Of a stretch of DNA of 64,000 nucleotides, positions 18,112-26,902 are shown in pieces; within the stretch, counting starts at the first letter, position 1; each line of letters begins with the position of its first letter. The notes beneath the pieces were generated by a model. That model saw only the letters and a program-made list of their open reading frames with translations. It did not search any database and had not been told where the DNA came from. This stretch comes from an uncultured Verrucomicrobiota bacterium. GTDB lineage: Bacteria; Verrucomicrobiota; Verrucomicrobiia; Opitutales; Opitutaceae. Location: positions 62,001 to 126,000 of the forward strand of contig CAJXQX010000001.1 of assembly GCA_913058185.1 (NCBI GenBank), written 5' to 3'. The position numbers and the translations under genes are program-made.

Positions 18112-19422
18112 TTATTTTAAACTGTGGAGGTAGGCGACGAGGGCGTGGGCCTCTTCAGGGGTTATCTCGATGTCGCCATCGGTCGGGCTCCGTTCGCCGG
18201 TATTTTTGTCCCTCGTGGTGTATCCAGGCATCGAGATCATTCCAATCGGGGAGACGATTCGAGTGTGATACATGAAGTTACCGGGTTTCACGCGATCGGG
18301 TTCGGTGATCCAGCGGTAGAGGTTCTTGGGATTATTTTCGAGCACACCAGCTGCGATTGTGCTGCGAGAACCTACGCGGGTGAGGTCGGGGCCGATATTA
18401 CCGACGCCGTCGTGACCACGAACGGTGTGGCAACCCGCACAACGATTGGCGGTGAAAGCGGCGCGACCTGCTGCGATGAGTGCCGGGTCTTCGTCGACGT
18501 TGGGGCTCTGTAGCGCCGTCCAGTTGCCGAACGGATCGGCATCGAATTCGTGGCTCCAGCCGGGTTGGTTTCTTACAAAGGTGCCGTAATCGGCAAATTC
18601 CGTCGTAATTTGGGCATCAGCAGCGGCTGTGACCGTGCGGGCGGGAGATTTTTGATTCTCGAGCCACGCATTAAAATCGTCTTCTGCCAGGGCGATAACT
18701 CGGAAACGCATCCGCGCGTGGGATTCGCCGCAATATTCAGCACATTGACCCCAGAAGTAGCCGGGTTCGTCGGCTTGGAGCCAGAGATGATTACCGCGAT
18801 TGGGCATCATATCGACCTTACCGGCGAGTTTTGGCACCCAGAAGGAGTGAATCACATCGACCGTGCGGAGGTTCACTTTTACCGGACGACCGGCGGGAAT
18901 AACGAGTTCATTGCCGGTTACGAGAGGAGCTTCTCCACCAAATGGCTGAGTCACCATTTCGGTCGGATATTCGAATTTAAACCACCATTGGTAGCCGATT
19001 GCGGTGATTTCGTAAGCGTCGTCCTGAAGCTCTTCGGGAACCTCGTAGGTATACCAGATTGCCTTGAGGGTCGGCACCGAGATGATCACTAGGGCCAAGA
19101 TCGATGCGACAATAAGGCCGATTTCGATCAACGGATTGCCGTGGCCTTGGGGAGGTGGTTCCGCATGTTCGTCGGCCGCATTGCGTGCCTTGAACTTGAT
19201 CGAGGCGTAGGCCAGAACTGAGCCGACGATCGCAAAGATCACTACGGTGACCCATAGCGTGACGTAGAAGACATCCAGTTGGGTTTCGGCAACTGGACCC
19301 TTCGTATCGAAGGTCGATTGGGGGCCGCTGAGCCAGCCGCCGCTAAAGATGGGAATTAGGGCGACAAGCAGTAGGTGCCAAAAACGGCGCTTGGGCTGGT
19401 CGGAGGAATCAGAGGAACTCAT
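18112..19422 (-). CDS. ctaC: Cytochrome c oxidase subunit II with fused cytochrome c (caa3)
   Basis: This membrane-anchored subunit (436 aa from the ATG at 19422) combines a CuA domain with a C-terminal cytochrome c. Two N-terminal helices are followed by 'TAIGYQWWFKFEYP'. The CuA ligands appear in 'IHSFWVPKLAGKVD' and 'GQCAEYCGESHARM' (C-x3-C-x3-H-x2-M). The heme site is 'CAGCHTVRGHDGVG', followed by 'IGPDLTRVGSR' and a Met ligand in 'GMISMPGY'. The fused cytochrome defines a caa3 oxidase. I prefer the start MSSSDSSDQ over the track start 75 bases upstream, whose extra residues do not look like family sequence. It is the first gene of the oxidase operon. Confidence 0.95.
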   Translation of the reverse strand: MSSSDSSDQPKRRFWHLLLVALIPIFSGGWLSGPQSTFDTKGPVAETQLDVFYVTLWVTVVIFAIVGSVLAYASIKFKARNAADEHAEPPPQGHGNPLIEIGLIVASILALVIISVPTLKAIWYTYEVPEELQDDAYEITAIGYQWWFKFEYPTEMVTQPFGGEAPLVTGNELVIPAGRPVKVNLRTVDVIHSFWVPKLAGKVDMMPNRGNHLWLQADEPGYFWGQCAEYCGESHARMRFRVIALAEDDFNAWLENQKSPARTVTAAADAQITTEFADYGTFVRNQPGWSHEFDADPFGNWTALQSPNVDEDPALIAAGRAAFTANRCAGCHTVRGHDGVGNIGPDLTRVGSRSTIAAGVLENNPKNLYRWITEPDRVKPGNFMYHTRIVSPIGMISMPGYTTRDKNTGERSPTDGDIEITPEEAHALVAYLHSLK

Positions 19423-19622
19423 GAGATCAAAAGAGTCGGGCCCGTTCAGAAAGGCACGATAAGTCGAACAGCGTCCCGACTGCTCGAGGCATTTCAAGCC
19501 ATTATACCTAGTATGTGAGACTTGTTGATCCGGCTAATCCGTCCATGAAGCTACAGACATAGGTAATGGAATCGCCCAAATACGCTGGCGATCGGTGCGG
19601 AGGTGGGTTCCTTTGAGGCACC

Positions 19623-20078
19623 ATGAGTCGTTTTAGCTCCTCCCTTATCGCCCTTCTCGGGTTGTTCATGATCGGTTCGGTTGCCCAAGCAGGTAAGACT
19701 GTTACGGTCGAAGCCAACGATCAGATGAAGTTCACGGTCAACAAGATCGAAGCCGTTGCCGGCTCTGAACTCACGATTGTTTTCAAGAATGTCGGCGCCA
19801 TGCCGAAGGCTGCTATGGGGCACAATTTGGTTGTTCTCAAGAAGGACGCCAACCCGATGGCATTTTCCCAAGCGGCCATGGCGGCGGCGGCAACTGAGTA
19901 TATTCCAGCTCAAATGAAGGACCAAGTCCTCGCGGCGACCAAATTGCTCGGGCCGAAAGAAGAAGAGACGATCACCTTCACGGTTCCTAGCGAACCCGGT
20001 GAATACGTTTACCTTTGCACGTTCCCCGCTCACTTCATCGTAGGCATGAAGGGCGTGATCGTCGTGACCGCCGAGTAA
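19623..20078 (+). CDS. Azurin-type blue copper protein
   Basis: This periplasmic type 1 copper electron carrier (151 aa) has a signal peptide ending AQA-GK. The copper ligands can be read: H67 in 'AAMGHNLVVL', then C132, H137 and M142 in 'YLCTFPAHFIVGMKG'. The cupredoxin strands 'VTVEANDQMKFTVNKIEAVAGSE' and 'EETITFTVPSEPGEYVY' fit azurin. The gene is divergent from the caa3 operon across a 200-base region, so it may donate electrons to that oxidase or share its regulation. The direct donor role is inference. Confidence 0.92.
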   Translation: MSRFSSSLIALLGLFMIGSVAQAGKTVTVEANDQMKFTVNKIEAVAGSELTIVFKNVGAMPKAAMGHNLVVLKKDANPMAFSQAAMAAAATEYIPAQMKDQVLAATKLLGPKEEETITFTVPSEPGEYVYLCTFPAHFIVGMKGVIVVTAE

Positions 20079-20126
20079 GTTCGATTTTAGAATTACGATT
20101 TACGATTTCGGATTCTCCGATCTTCG

Positions 20127-20158
20127 AGCCGACTGCCGTAAGCGGGGTCGGCTTTTTT
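20127..20158 (+). terminator. Intrinsic terminator after azurin gene
   Basis: AGCCGAC (20127-20133) and GTCGGCT (20147-20153) pair perfectly, with an inner CCG/CGG pairing, and six T follow. The rest of the spacer to 20375 shows no gene I can support. Confidence 0.85.
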
Positions 20159-20375
20159 GGGCCCCCATGCGGGGTTCCCCCCTGAGCAGGTGACCACTTC
20201 ACCCGTTACCGATAACAGAAGCCAACGAACGACTACTGATAGAAAAACCCTTTTGGAGCAGGCTGACCGGGGAGGAATGGCTTGAGGTCAGTCATTCGCC
20301 GCCGGTTTGGTCTCCGCGATGCTAAGTCTTGGTTCTCCTCGTTACCCGCTGTAAAAAATAGCAGTGGTGTGAGTC

Positions 20376-20810
20376 CTAGGCCGCGCTGGGCCACCACTGA
20401 TAGAGGAAAAGATATACCAGAACCCCGGTTACGCTCACGTAATACCAAATTGGGAAAGTCCACTTCGCCCATTTCTTGTGGCGCTCGAAGTCTCCTTTGA
20501 TGGCGAACCAGAAGGTGCGGGGCACGAGGTAGGCGATCGATATGGCGAGGATGATGTGCGAAATCAGCATCGCGTAATAAACCGACCGGATCGCGCCTTC
20601 ACCGCCGAAGACGGTGTGCACGCCTCGAACCATTACCTTGTGCGAGACATAGCCGATGAGAAAAACCGCTGAGACGGTCCCGGCAGAAAGCATCAGTTTG
20701 CGGTGCGTCTCCTTATCACCTCGTTTGATGAAAATAAACCCCAAGGTCATTAGGACGGTCGATAGTCCGTTCAGGCAGGCGTTGATACCGGGGATGTCGC
20801 CAACACTCAT
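20376..20810 (-). CDS. DUF420 family membrane protein (oxidase-associated)
   Basis: This membrane protein (144 aa from the ATG at 20810) has four hydrophobic segments. 'IPGINACLNGLSTVLMTLGFIFIKRGDKETHRKLML' is the DUF420 signature. 'IYAMLISHIILA'-like His-bearing and 'RHKKWAKWTFPIWYYVSVTGVLVYLFLY' segments follow. I place the start at MSVGDIPG because it overlaps the ctaB stop by 4 bases (ATGA type); the longer track start lies inside ctaB. DUF420 proteins are commonly encoded beside heme-copper oxidase assembly genes, and an assembly role is likely. Confidence 0.85.
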   Translation of the reverse strand: MSVGDIPGINACLNGLSTVLMTLGFIFIKRGDKETHRKLMLSAGTVSAVFLIGYVSHKVMVRGVHTVFGGEGAIRSVYYAMLISHIILAISIAYLVPRTFWFAIKGDFERHKKWAKWTFPIWYYVSVTGVLVYLFLYQWWPSAA

Positions 20811-21706
20811 AGCAAAAAGAGTCGATCGATCACGAGCAGACCGAGCTGGAGTGGCAGCCAACCAATGGACGCGAGAAACAATTTCTTGGCGCAACGATCC
20901 CGGGTTACTGGATTCAGGAACTGAATGGCGCGTCCCATAAACCACAGCCCCAGTAGCATGGTGCCACCGAAATAGATCCAGGTCGTTTCACCAATAAAGG
21001 TGGGAATCGCCGTCACCCCAACGAGGACCACGGTATTGAACAGTGACCAACGCGCGACCGCCGATCCGGTTGAATCTCGAACCGGCAGCATGGGGAAATT
21101 CACCGCGCCGTAGTCTTCGCGGTAGATCCAAGCGATCGCCATGAAGTGAGGGATTTGCCAGAAGAGTAGCACTCCAAATAGCACCCATCCAAGAGGTTCC
21201 ATGCTGCCGTGAGCCGCGGAGTAACCAATCAGGGGAGGGAAGGCGCCGGCGATGGCCCCGATTTCGGTGCTCCAGCGAGACGTCCGCTTCGCCGGGGTAT
21301 ACCAAGCGAGATAGAAAATGATGGTGGCTAGCGCAAAGGTGGCCGCGAGCGTGCTGACGAGCGCAAAAAGGAGTGCGGACCCACCCAGACACAGTCCCCA
21401 TCCCAGTACGAACGCGGCTCCATCAGGCACTTTTCCGGAAGGAATTGGGCGGTCCGCCGTGCGTTTCATTTTCGCATCGGTATCCCGTTCCATCCACTGA
21501 TTGAGCGATGCGACGCCGCCCGCGCAGGCCGAGGTGCCTACGATGGTGAAGAAGAAATGACTCCAAACCCACGGTGCATCCACCACAAGATACCCGACCA
21601 CCGCCGTGATCACCGACAGCATGCTTAGTCGAGGTTTCGTGAGCTCGAGGTAGTCGCCAAATTTGCCGGTTGCGGCGGGACTTTCGGTGCGGAGGGTCTC
21701 GGTCAT
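20807..21706 (-). CDS. ctaB: Protoheme IX farnesyltransferase (heme O synthase)
   Basis: This UbiA-family membrane prenyltransferase (299 aa) adds the farnesyl tail to heme B to make heme O. 'YLELTKPRLSMLSVITAVVGYL' is the N-terminal helix. 'SLNQWMERDTDAKMKRTADRPIPSG' carries the N-x3-D-x2-D-x3-R-type metal-pyrophosphate site. 'IPHFMAIAWIYREDYGAVNFPMLPV' is the second conserved polar loop. It overlaps ctaA upstream and DUF420 downstream by 4 bases each, so the three genes are translated as one unit. It supplies the heme needed by the adjacent caa3 oxidase. Confidence 0.95.
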   Translation of the reverse strand: MTETLRTESPAATGKFGDYLELTKPRLSMLSVITAVVGYLVVDAPWVWSHFFFTIVGTSACAGGVASLNQWMERDTDAKMKRTADRPIPSGKVPDGAAFVLGWGLCLGGSALLFALVSTLAATFALATIIFYLAWYTPAKRTSRWSTEIGAIAGAFPPLIGYSAAHGSMEPLGWVLFGVLLFWQIPHFMAIAWIYREDYGAVNFPMLPVRDSTGSAVARWSLFNTVVLVGVTAIPTFIGETTWIYFGGTMLLGLWFMGRAIQFLNPVTRDRCAKKLFLASIGWLPLQLGLLVIDRLFLL

Positions 21707-22680
21707 GAAGGATTGGTTTTACTGCGACAGTGCAACCAGAGCGTTATGCCGAAGGTCGTTGCGAGCAAACAAGCGCCAAGTAGCACATGCCCGGTCGTGA
21801 CGTAAGGATTGCGTAACATCCAGATTACGGAGGCGCCAAGGGCGATTTGACCTCCGAGCATCACCAACATTCCGCCGGTGACGATGCGCAGACCTTTTCC
21901 GACTCCGGAGTCTCTCCATAGTTTTACCGCAAACCAGATCAGGAATGCCGTCAGCACCAGAGCCATGACACGATGGGCAAAATTAATTCCAATCCGGAAG
22001 CTCCACACTTGTGGCAGCAAATCTCCGTCGGCGGAACTCAGTGGAAATGAGGGAATCGCTAAGCCCGCATGGCTGTGGCGCATGATCGCCGCGATCGCGA
22101 GTTGCAGGAGGAGCAGTCCGCAGCACCAGCGACCTAGTTTAAGCAACGAGCTGGTGGCTTCAGTTTTGGGTCCTTCGATCCAGGGACGGCTCAACCCCAA
22201 ACTGATCGTGAGTAACACGCACAGATAAATTTGAGCAAGGCCGGCATGGAGCATGGCGAAAAGCCGGCCGACACTCGTTTCCACCATCTCGATTTGCATG
22301 TGGTCCAGTAGCACGCGTAGACCGCCGACCAGTGCCTGAAAGAAAACCAGCGCCACCGCGAAGAGGGCGACGTGACGCAGCCAAGCGCGTGATTCACCGC
22401 GCCAAACCATAAACCAGATCCCGATGGTAATGAAACTCATCAGCCCCGCACTCAACCGGTGCGAGTGCTCGGCGAACATCATCACATCACTTAGCCATCC
22501 ATCGGGATTTAGGGATCCGTTAGAGAGTGGCCAATCCAGAAATACCATGCCCGCTCCGATGCTCGTGGTGAATGCCCCGAGCATGACCAAGATGAATACC
22601 CACACACCACCAATTGCCGATGTCCAAGCAAGAGCGGGTTGGTAAGTTTCGGTGCGTTGAGCGATCGAGAAAAGCGACAT
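21703..22680 (-). CDS. ctaA: Heme A synthase (COX15/CtaA family)
   Basis: This eight-helix membrane monooxygenase (325 aa) converts heme O to heme A. 'GAFTTSIGAGMVFLDWPLSNGSL' and 'MMFAEHSHRLSAGLMSF' form the first half with conserved E-H-x-H-R. 'ALVGGLRVLLDHMQIEM', 'INFAHRVMALVLTAFLI' and 'LGASVIWMLRNPYVTTGHVLLGACLLA' give the second half with the further His ligands. It is the first gene of the ctaA-ctaB-DUF420 operon and is divergent from the copper-delivery genes. Confidence 0.93.
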   Translation of the reverse strand: MSLFSIAQRTETYQPALAWTSAIGGVWVFILVMLGAFTTSIGAGMVFLDWPLSNGSLNPDGWLSDVMMFAEHSHRLSAGLMSFITIGIWFMVWRGESRAWLRHVALFAVALVFFQALVGGLRVLLDHMQIEMVETSVGRLFAMLHAGLAQIYLCVLLTISLGLSRPWIEGPKTEATSSLLKLGRWCCGLLLLQLAIAAIMRHSHAGLAIPSFPLSSADGDLLPQVWSFRIGINFAHRVMALVLTAFLIWFAVKLWRDSGVGKGLRIVTGGMLVMLGGQIALGASVIWMLRNPYVTTGHVLLGACLLATTFGITLWLHCRSKTNPS

Positions 22681-22824
22681 GCGCGAACCGTGGTAGTGAA
22701 AAGGGCCGACGTAAAAGCGATACGGAAGTCAGTAGGTGGTCAGCGAGAGGCCATTAGTTGAAGTGTAACCTAGCACGCTACAAGCGCCATTGGCTTTGAC
22801 AAATCTATCCTCTGGGGGATCGGT

Positions 22825-23727
22825 GTGGATATGCGCCTCCTTCGAGTTCTCCCGCCGTTGTTTGCGACCTCACTCGTTTTGCTGGGCCTGGGGTGCCGAC
22901 CACGGGTTGATGCTGAGGACTCATCGGCCTTGGAAGTTCCGGGGCGGGCTCTCACCGGACAGATCGTTTCAGTCGATGTCGAACGAGGTACGCTGCTCGT
23001 CGGTCACGATGAGATTCCGGACTACATGTCGCCCATGACGATGGAGTTTCAGGCCAGCGCTGCTGATCTGGCCAATGCCGAACCGGGGCAACGCATCCGT
23101 GCGCGCTTAATTGAAGAAGGGGAAGATGTTTTCCGACTCGCTCACATTTGGCCGGTCGATGACGTCGCGGCGTCTCAAGTGGGTGGTTCGGCTGCCGCCC
23201 TTCGCGAAGACACCACGATTCGGGGACGGAGCGCGTTCCGATCCGTGGGGGAAAACCTGCCCAGCTTCGCGCTCTACGATCAGACCGGCAAGGTGGTTGA
23301 TATTTCCCGGTATCGAGGGAAATATATTTTGCTCAACTTTATCTACACCCGCTGTCCGATCGCCACGATGTGTCCGGCTGCGGTGAATTTGATGGAGGCG
23401 GTGCAACATGATGTGCGAAAGGCGGGCCACGGCGATCAGTTCGAACTCATCTCGATTACTTTCGATCCGGAATATGATACGCCCGGCGTGTTGCGCGAAT
23501 TCGCTGAGATTCGCGGAATCGATACCTCCAACTACAGTTTTATGACCGGGCCCGAGTCGGCAATCAAAGATCTGCTTAAGCAGTTTGGGGTGCTCGCCCA
23601 AGTCCAAGGCCCCATGATTAAACACACCTTGGCCACGCTCCTGATTGACCCTCAGGGCCGGATCATCGATCGCGCTGACGGTAGCCAGTGGGACGTCGAA
23701 CAATTTGTCCGGAAGATCCTGAAATGA
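22825..23727 (+). CDS. CusF-like domain fused to SCO1/SenC copper chaperone (lipoprotein)
   Basis: The product (300 aa) starts with a lipoprotein signal (lipobox LGLGC, Cys24). Residues about 44-110 form a CusF-type copper-binding domain: 'LTGQIVSVDVERGTLLVGHD' and 'IPDYMSPMTMEFQ', whose Met cluster is typical. Residues 145-300 form the thioredoxin-fold SCO domain. 'FIYTRCPIATMCPAA' gives copper cysteines C177 and C183 with five residues between them instead of the classical CxxxC. The copper His is H267 in 'GPMIKHTLATLLID'. SCO proteins metallate or reduce the CuA site of subunit II. Its stop overlaps the next start, giving a two-gene unit. Confidence 0.88.
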   Translation: MDMRLLRVLPPLFATSLVLLGLGCRPRVDAEDSSALEVPGRALTGQIVSVDVERGTLLVGHDEIPDYMSPMTMEFQASAADLANAEPGQRIRARLIEEGEDVFRLAHIWPVDDVAASQVGGSAAALREDTTIRGRSAFRSVGENLPSFALYDQTGKVVDISRYRGKYILLNFIYTRCPIATMCPAAVNLMEAVQHDVRKAGHGDQFELISITFDPEYDTPGVLREFAEIRGIDTSNYSFMTGPESAIKDLLKQFGVLAQVQGPMIKHTLATLLIDPQGRIIDRADGSQWDVEQFVRKILK

Positions 23728-24647
23728 GTGAAGCCGTCACCACGCCTTCCGAGCTTTCGTCCGTCCAACGCCGGCAGGCGCTTTGGATTACCGTCGTAGC
23801 GATCGCGGTATTTTTGGCGTTTCGCTGGATGCCGACCGGAACGAATTTGGCCCATGGCGACTTCCGTCTAGAAGGCGACAATGTGCTCGAGTTTTGCGAT
23901 CCGGCTGCACCTCAGTTTCTCCCCGTCACCACAGCTCGCTCGCCGGTCACCTTTGCAGTTACTCCGCTCAGCTCACGACAGGGTGAACAAATCGATTTCA
24001 CCTTCACCTTGGCGACTTCAACGGGAAAGCCAATCGCGCCGGTTGATCTTCTGGTCGCCCACACCCGCAAGCTGCATCTCATGGTGGTCGATCCTTCGCT
24101 AACGGATTATCAACACGTTCATCCTACGCCGAGTGAAGTGCCGGGTGAATGGAACGTCAGTTTTGCACCGCGTTTGGCGGGACAATATCGCGTATTCGCA
24201 GATTTCACTCCGACCGCTACGGCCCGAGGTCTTTACGCCAGCGTTGATATCGATGTCCCCGGTGAACCCGCGACCTTTGATCACCGCCCCAAGCTGACCG
24301 ACGCAGTGGGCGAATATCGATTCGAACTCGCCTTTGAGGATCAGCAGATCCGCTCCCGTGAACCGACCGATTTGACGCTTTCGATCCGGCAAGAGAACGG
24401 CAACGCCGTGAAGCTGGGGCAGGTCATGGGCGCATTCGCCCATTTGGTGGCATTCGATGAAGGGCGCACGGGGTTTGCCCATCTACATCCACGTGAAACG
24501 GATCTAGAAAATCCACCGGATGCGCACGCACCAGATCTGCATTTTAAAATCACAATTCCCGAATCAGGACGTTACGTGATCTGGGCACAAATCGTGCTCG
24601 ATGGAAGCGAGACCTTCGTCCCGTTCTGGTTCGAAGTGGAGCCGTAG
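23724..24647 (+). CDS. Membrane-anchored protein of the SCO locus (YtkA/FixH-like beta-sandwich, function unknown)
   Basis: This protein (307 aa from the ATG at 23724, which overlaps the SCO stop as ATGA) has one N-terminal membrane helix, 'ALWITVVAIAVFLAFRWM'. A periplasmic part consists of two similar beta-rich units. The first, with 'AHTRKLHLMVVDPSLTDYQHVHP' and 'AGQYRVFADFTP', recalls YtkA-like/FixH folds. The second repeats the pattern as 'MGAFAHLVAFDEGRTGFAHLHP' and 'SGRYVIWAQIVLDG'. The repeated H-x-H-P and Met positions suggest a copper-handling role together with SCO, but that is inference from context. Confidence 0.65.
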   Translation: MSEAVTTPSELSSVQRRQALWITVVAIAVFLAFRWMPTGTNLAHGDFRLEGDNVLEFCDPAAPQFLPVTTARSPVTFAVTPLSSRQGEQIDFTFTLATSTGKPIAPVDLLVAHTRKLHLMVVDPSLTDYQHVHPTPSEVPGEWNVSFAPRLAGQYRVFADFTPTATARGLYASVDIDVPGEPATFDHRPKLTDAVGEYRFELAFEDQQIRSREPTDLTLSIRQENGNAVKLGQVMGAFAHLVAFDEGRTGFAHLHPRETDLENPPDAHAPDLHFKITIPESGRYVIWAQIVLDGSETFVPFWFEVEP

Positions 24648-24782
24648 GCCGCCGCTGCTACGGCGGAAGTGACAAGTATCAAGTAACAAGAGGATGGCCG
24701 GAGCGAATGTGGCAGCAAGATTTTCGCTTGAGTGTGGCCGGGGGCAGCGAATCCGGCTACAGCGGAGTGGATGTCTGGGGGG

Positions 24783-24909
24783 GGTAGGGACGGACCGCTG
24801 GGCCGTCCGCAGAGGAGTAAGCCAATCGGAGAGTCGCTGCGGTTAGGTCACCCAAACAACCAGAAAGTCTTTGAGGCAATTGCGGACGGCCCGGCGGTCC
24901 GTCCCTACC
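24783..24909. repeat. Long inverted repeat with 28-bp arms
   Basis: GGTAGGGACGGACCGCTGGG... (24783-24810) and its reverse complement (24882-24909) match at 27 of 28 positions around a 71-base centre. It sits at the end of a stretch (24648-24924) that otherwise has no gene, next to a sulfatase remnant. The form fits a REP/MITE-like intergenic element; no transposase is encoded beside it. Confidence 0.7.
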
Positions 24910-24924
24910 TTTGTCGAAGGCGGC

Positions 24925-25808
24925 CTACAGCATTTCGATATACGTGTAATACACGCCGAACTTTTTACCGTCTTCGATGAAATCGTTGGTCAGTAGAGTT
25001 TTTCCCTCATCGAGCGATACGTCGAAAACAATACTGTGATCATCAGGTCCGATTGATTTCTCGATGACTTGATTTGCAATCTGGATCTGCACGGTATTCG
25101 GAGCGATCCGTTGGTAGTCGAATTTGGCCTCGGGATTATCCGCCGGAATGCCGTGAATTGGGCCAGGACATTCGCGGGGCCAGCGCCGACATTCGATAAG
25201 GTAACAGCCTGCTTTTTCCACCTCGATGGAATGACGATTATTTTCACTCTTCAGTCCCGCAGCGACGTGTTCGCACTTCCAGAACCCCGCATCATCGCCG
25301 ATGGCGTGTTGGATCGTGAGCGTTGTAACCTACTGCTTTAGATTCCCGATCACCGATGGGGGGAACTCGTAATATTCACGTTGAGACTTTGCTGCGGCCA
25401 CGAAACCCAAGTTTTGCGTCAGCAACTGCTCAACGATATCCGGATACTGTTTCGCGAGGTTATTTTGCTGCGCGCGATCCTGTTCGATGCCGTATGAATC
25501 GGTGCCGTTGACCAAGCGCCATGGTCCGTTGGCAATGCAGGTTTGGTCTTCGTCCATGGGAGGGCGCCAGTCTTGGTTGTGATGCACGAAGACAGTGCGG
25601 TCGGCGTCGTTGAGTCCGCCCCCTTGCAAGCGCTCGGAAAGATCGATACCATCAAGATCAATTTGAGCAGGCACTTCGAAACCGCAAAGCCCAGCCAGGG
25701 TGGGGAGCAGATCCACGTGAGCCGATAGATCGGCCAAGTCGCGACCGCCTTCAATATTTCCGTCTTTCCAGCGGATGAAGAATGGCTCACGTCGACCGCC
25801 GGGAAGGG
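24925..25808 (-). pseudogene. 5'-truncated sulfatase remnant with internal amber stop
   Basis: One reading frame on the minus strand carries the C-terminal third of a sulfatase. It begins abruptly at about 25805 ('GGRREPFFIRWKDGNIEGG'), continues through 'SAHVDLLPTLAGLCGF', meets a TAG at 25330-25332, and then stays in frame: 'TLTIQHAIGDDAGFWKCEHVA', 'YLIECRRWPRECPGPI' and 'FIEDGKKFGVYYTYIE', all typical of a sulfatase C-terminal beta domain. The catalytic N-terminal part with the C-x-P-x-R site is missing. The remnant abuts the AMP nucleosidase stop codon directly, so a deletion probably joined the two. The track shows it as two ORFs (25330-25737 and 24925-25221). Confidence 0.82.
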
Positions 25809-26657
25809 CTAGAATTGCAGATGTTTGATCGTCTGCCCCTTGTTGATGAGTTGGTTCAGCGATTCGATGCCGATGCGGATGTGATCCTTTACAAAGTTCT
25901 TATCTACTTCGACGTCGCTTTCAGCCGTTTTAACTCCTTCTGGAATCATCGGTTGATCGCTGACTAGCAGGAGGGCGCCGGTGGCGATTTCGTTGAAGAA
26001 TCCGGTCATGAAGATCGTGGCCGTTTCCATGTCGATCGCGATGGGGCGGATTTTGCGTAGGTATTTTTTGAACTTCGCGTCGTGTTCCCACACGCGACGG
26101 TTGGTGGTGTAAACCGTGCCGGTCCAGTAGTCGCGTCCGGCTTCACGAATTGTTGTGGAGATTGCTTTTTGCATCGCGAATGCGGGCAGAGCGGGAACCT
26201 CGGGGGGGAAATAATCGTTGCTCGTACCTTCGCCGCGAATGGCAGCGATCGGTAGAATCAAATCGCCGATAGCGGCGCGATGTTTGAGACCGCCGCATTT
26301 GCCGAGGAAGAGCACCGCCTTGGGGTTCAGCGCCGTGAGTAGATCCATGATCGTGGCGGCGGTGGCACTACCCATGCCGAAATTGATGATGGTGATGCGC
26401 CCGGCGGTCGCGTTGGGCATGGGTTTGTCCTTACCGCGAACGGGGACCCGATGACGTTGAGCGAAGACTTTTACGTAATGCTGAAAATTGGTCAGCAGTA
26501 TGTGATCGCCGAGCTCATCAATCGGCACGCCCGTATAGCGGGGCAGCCAATTGGTCACGATTTCCTTGCGGGTCTTGAGACCCTTGGGCGTTTGGTCAGG
26601 AATGGGAGTCGCAGATGGCGGCGCGGAGGCAGCGGCGGAGGTTACAGGCTTCGGCAT
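25809..26657 (-). CDS. amn: AMP nucleosidase
   Basis: This cytoplasmic enzyme (282 aa) cleaves AMP to adenine and ribose 5-phosphate. It has the phosphorylase-like fold: 'RITIINFGMGSATAATIMDLL', 'AVLFLGKCGGLKHRAAIGDLILP', 'YWTGTVYTTNRRVWEHD' and 'AIDMETATIFMTGFFN', the last holding the ribose-binding M-E motif. E. coli Amn (484 aa) has an extra N-terminal regulatory domain; this shorter form is the catalytic domain alone. The first 25 residues (Ala/Pro-rich) may be dispensable. The downstream sulfatase remnant starts at its stop codon. Confidence 0.9.
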   Translation of the reverse strand: MPKPVTSAAASAPPSATPIPDQTPKGLKTRKEIVTNWLPRYTGVPIDELGDHILLTNFQHYVKVFAQRHRVPVRGKDKPMPNATAGRITIINFGMGSATAATIMDLLTALNPKAVLFLGKCGGLKHRAAIGDLILPIAAIRGEGTSNDYFPPEVPALPAFAMQKAISTTIREAGRDYWTGTVYTTNRRVWEHDAKFKKYLRKIRPIAIDMETATIFMTGFFNEIATGALLLVSDQPMIPEGVKTAESDVEVDKNFVKDHIRIGIESLNQLINKGQTIKHLQF

Positions 26658-26902
26658 GAATAGGGATACGCCGGAAACGTGCGGAGGTGCAAGCGCGACA
26701 AGCAGAGGATGGACGGGTAGCCGCCTTTGAGCTTGTGCGCCTACACATAGGAATTTCCTTTTCGCGCCCTGCTGGAAGGAAGAGGGTGCTCGTGAGTTAT
26801 TACCTTAACGTCTCTGAGGGTAATCGGCACATCGCCGGCACGATACTGACCTGCGATTAGATTACGATTTACCAATCGAGCGGTTTCGGCTGTTACTAAA
26901 TT

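Noticed and set aside
20233-20472. 79-codon minus-strand ORF at the end of the DUF420 gene
   Set aside because: It overlaps the DUF420 coding region in another frame; only the last ~20 residues look protein-like, too little to support a gene.
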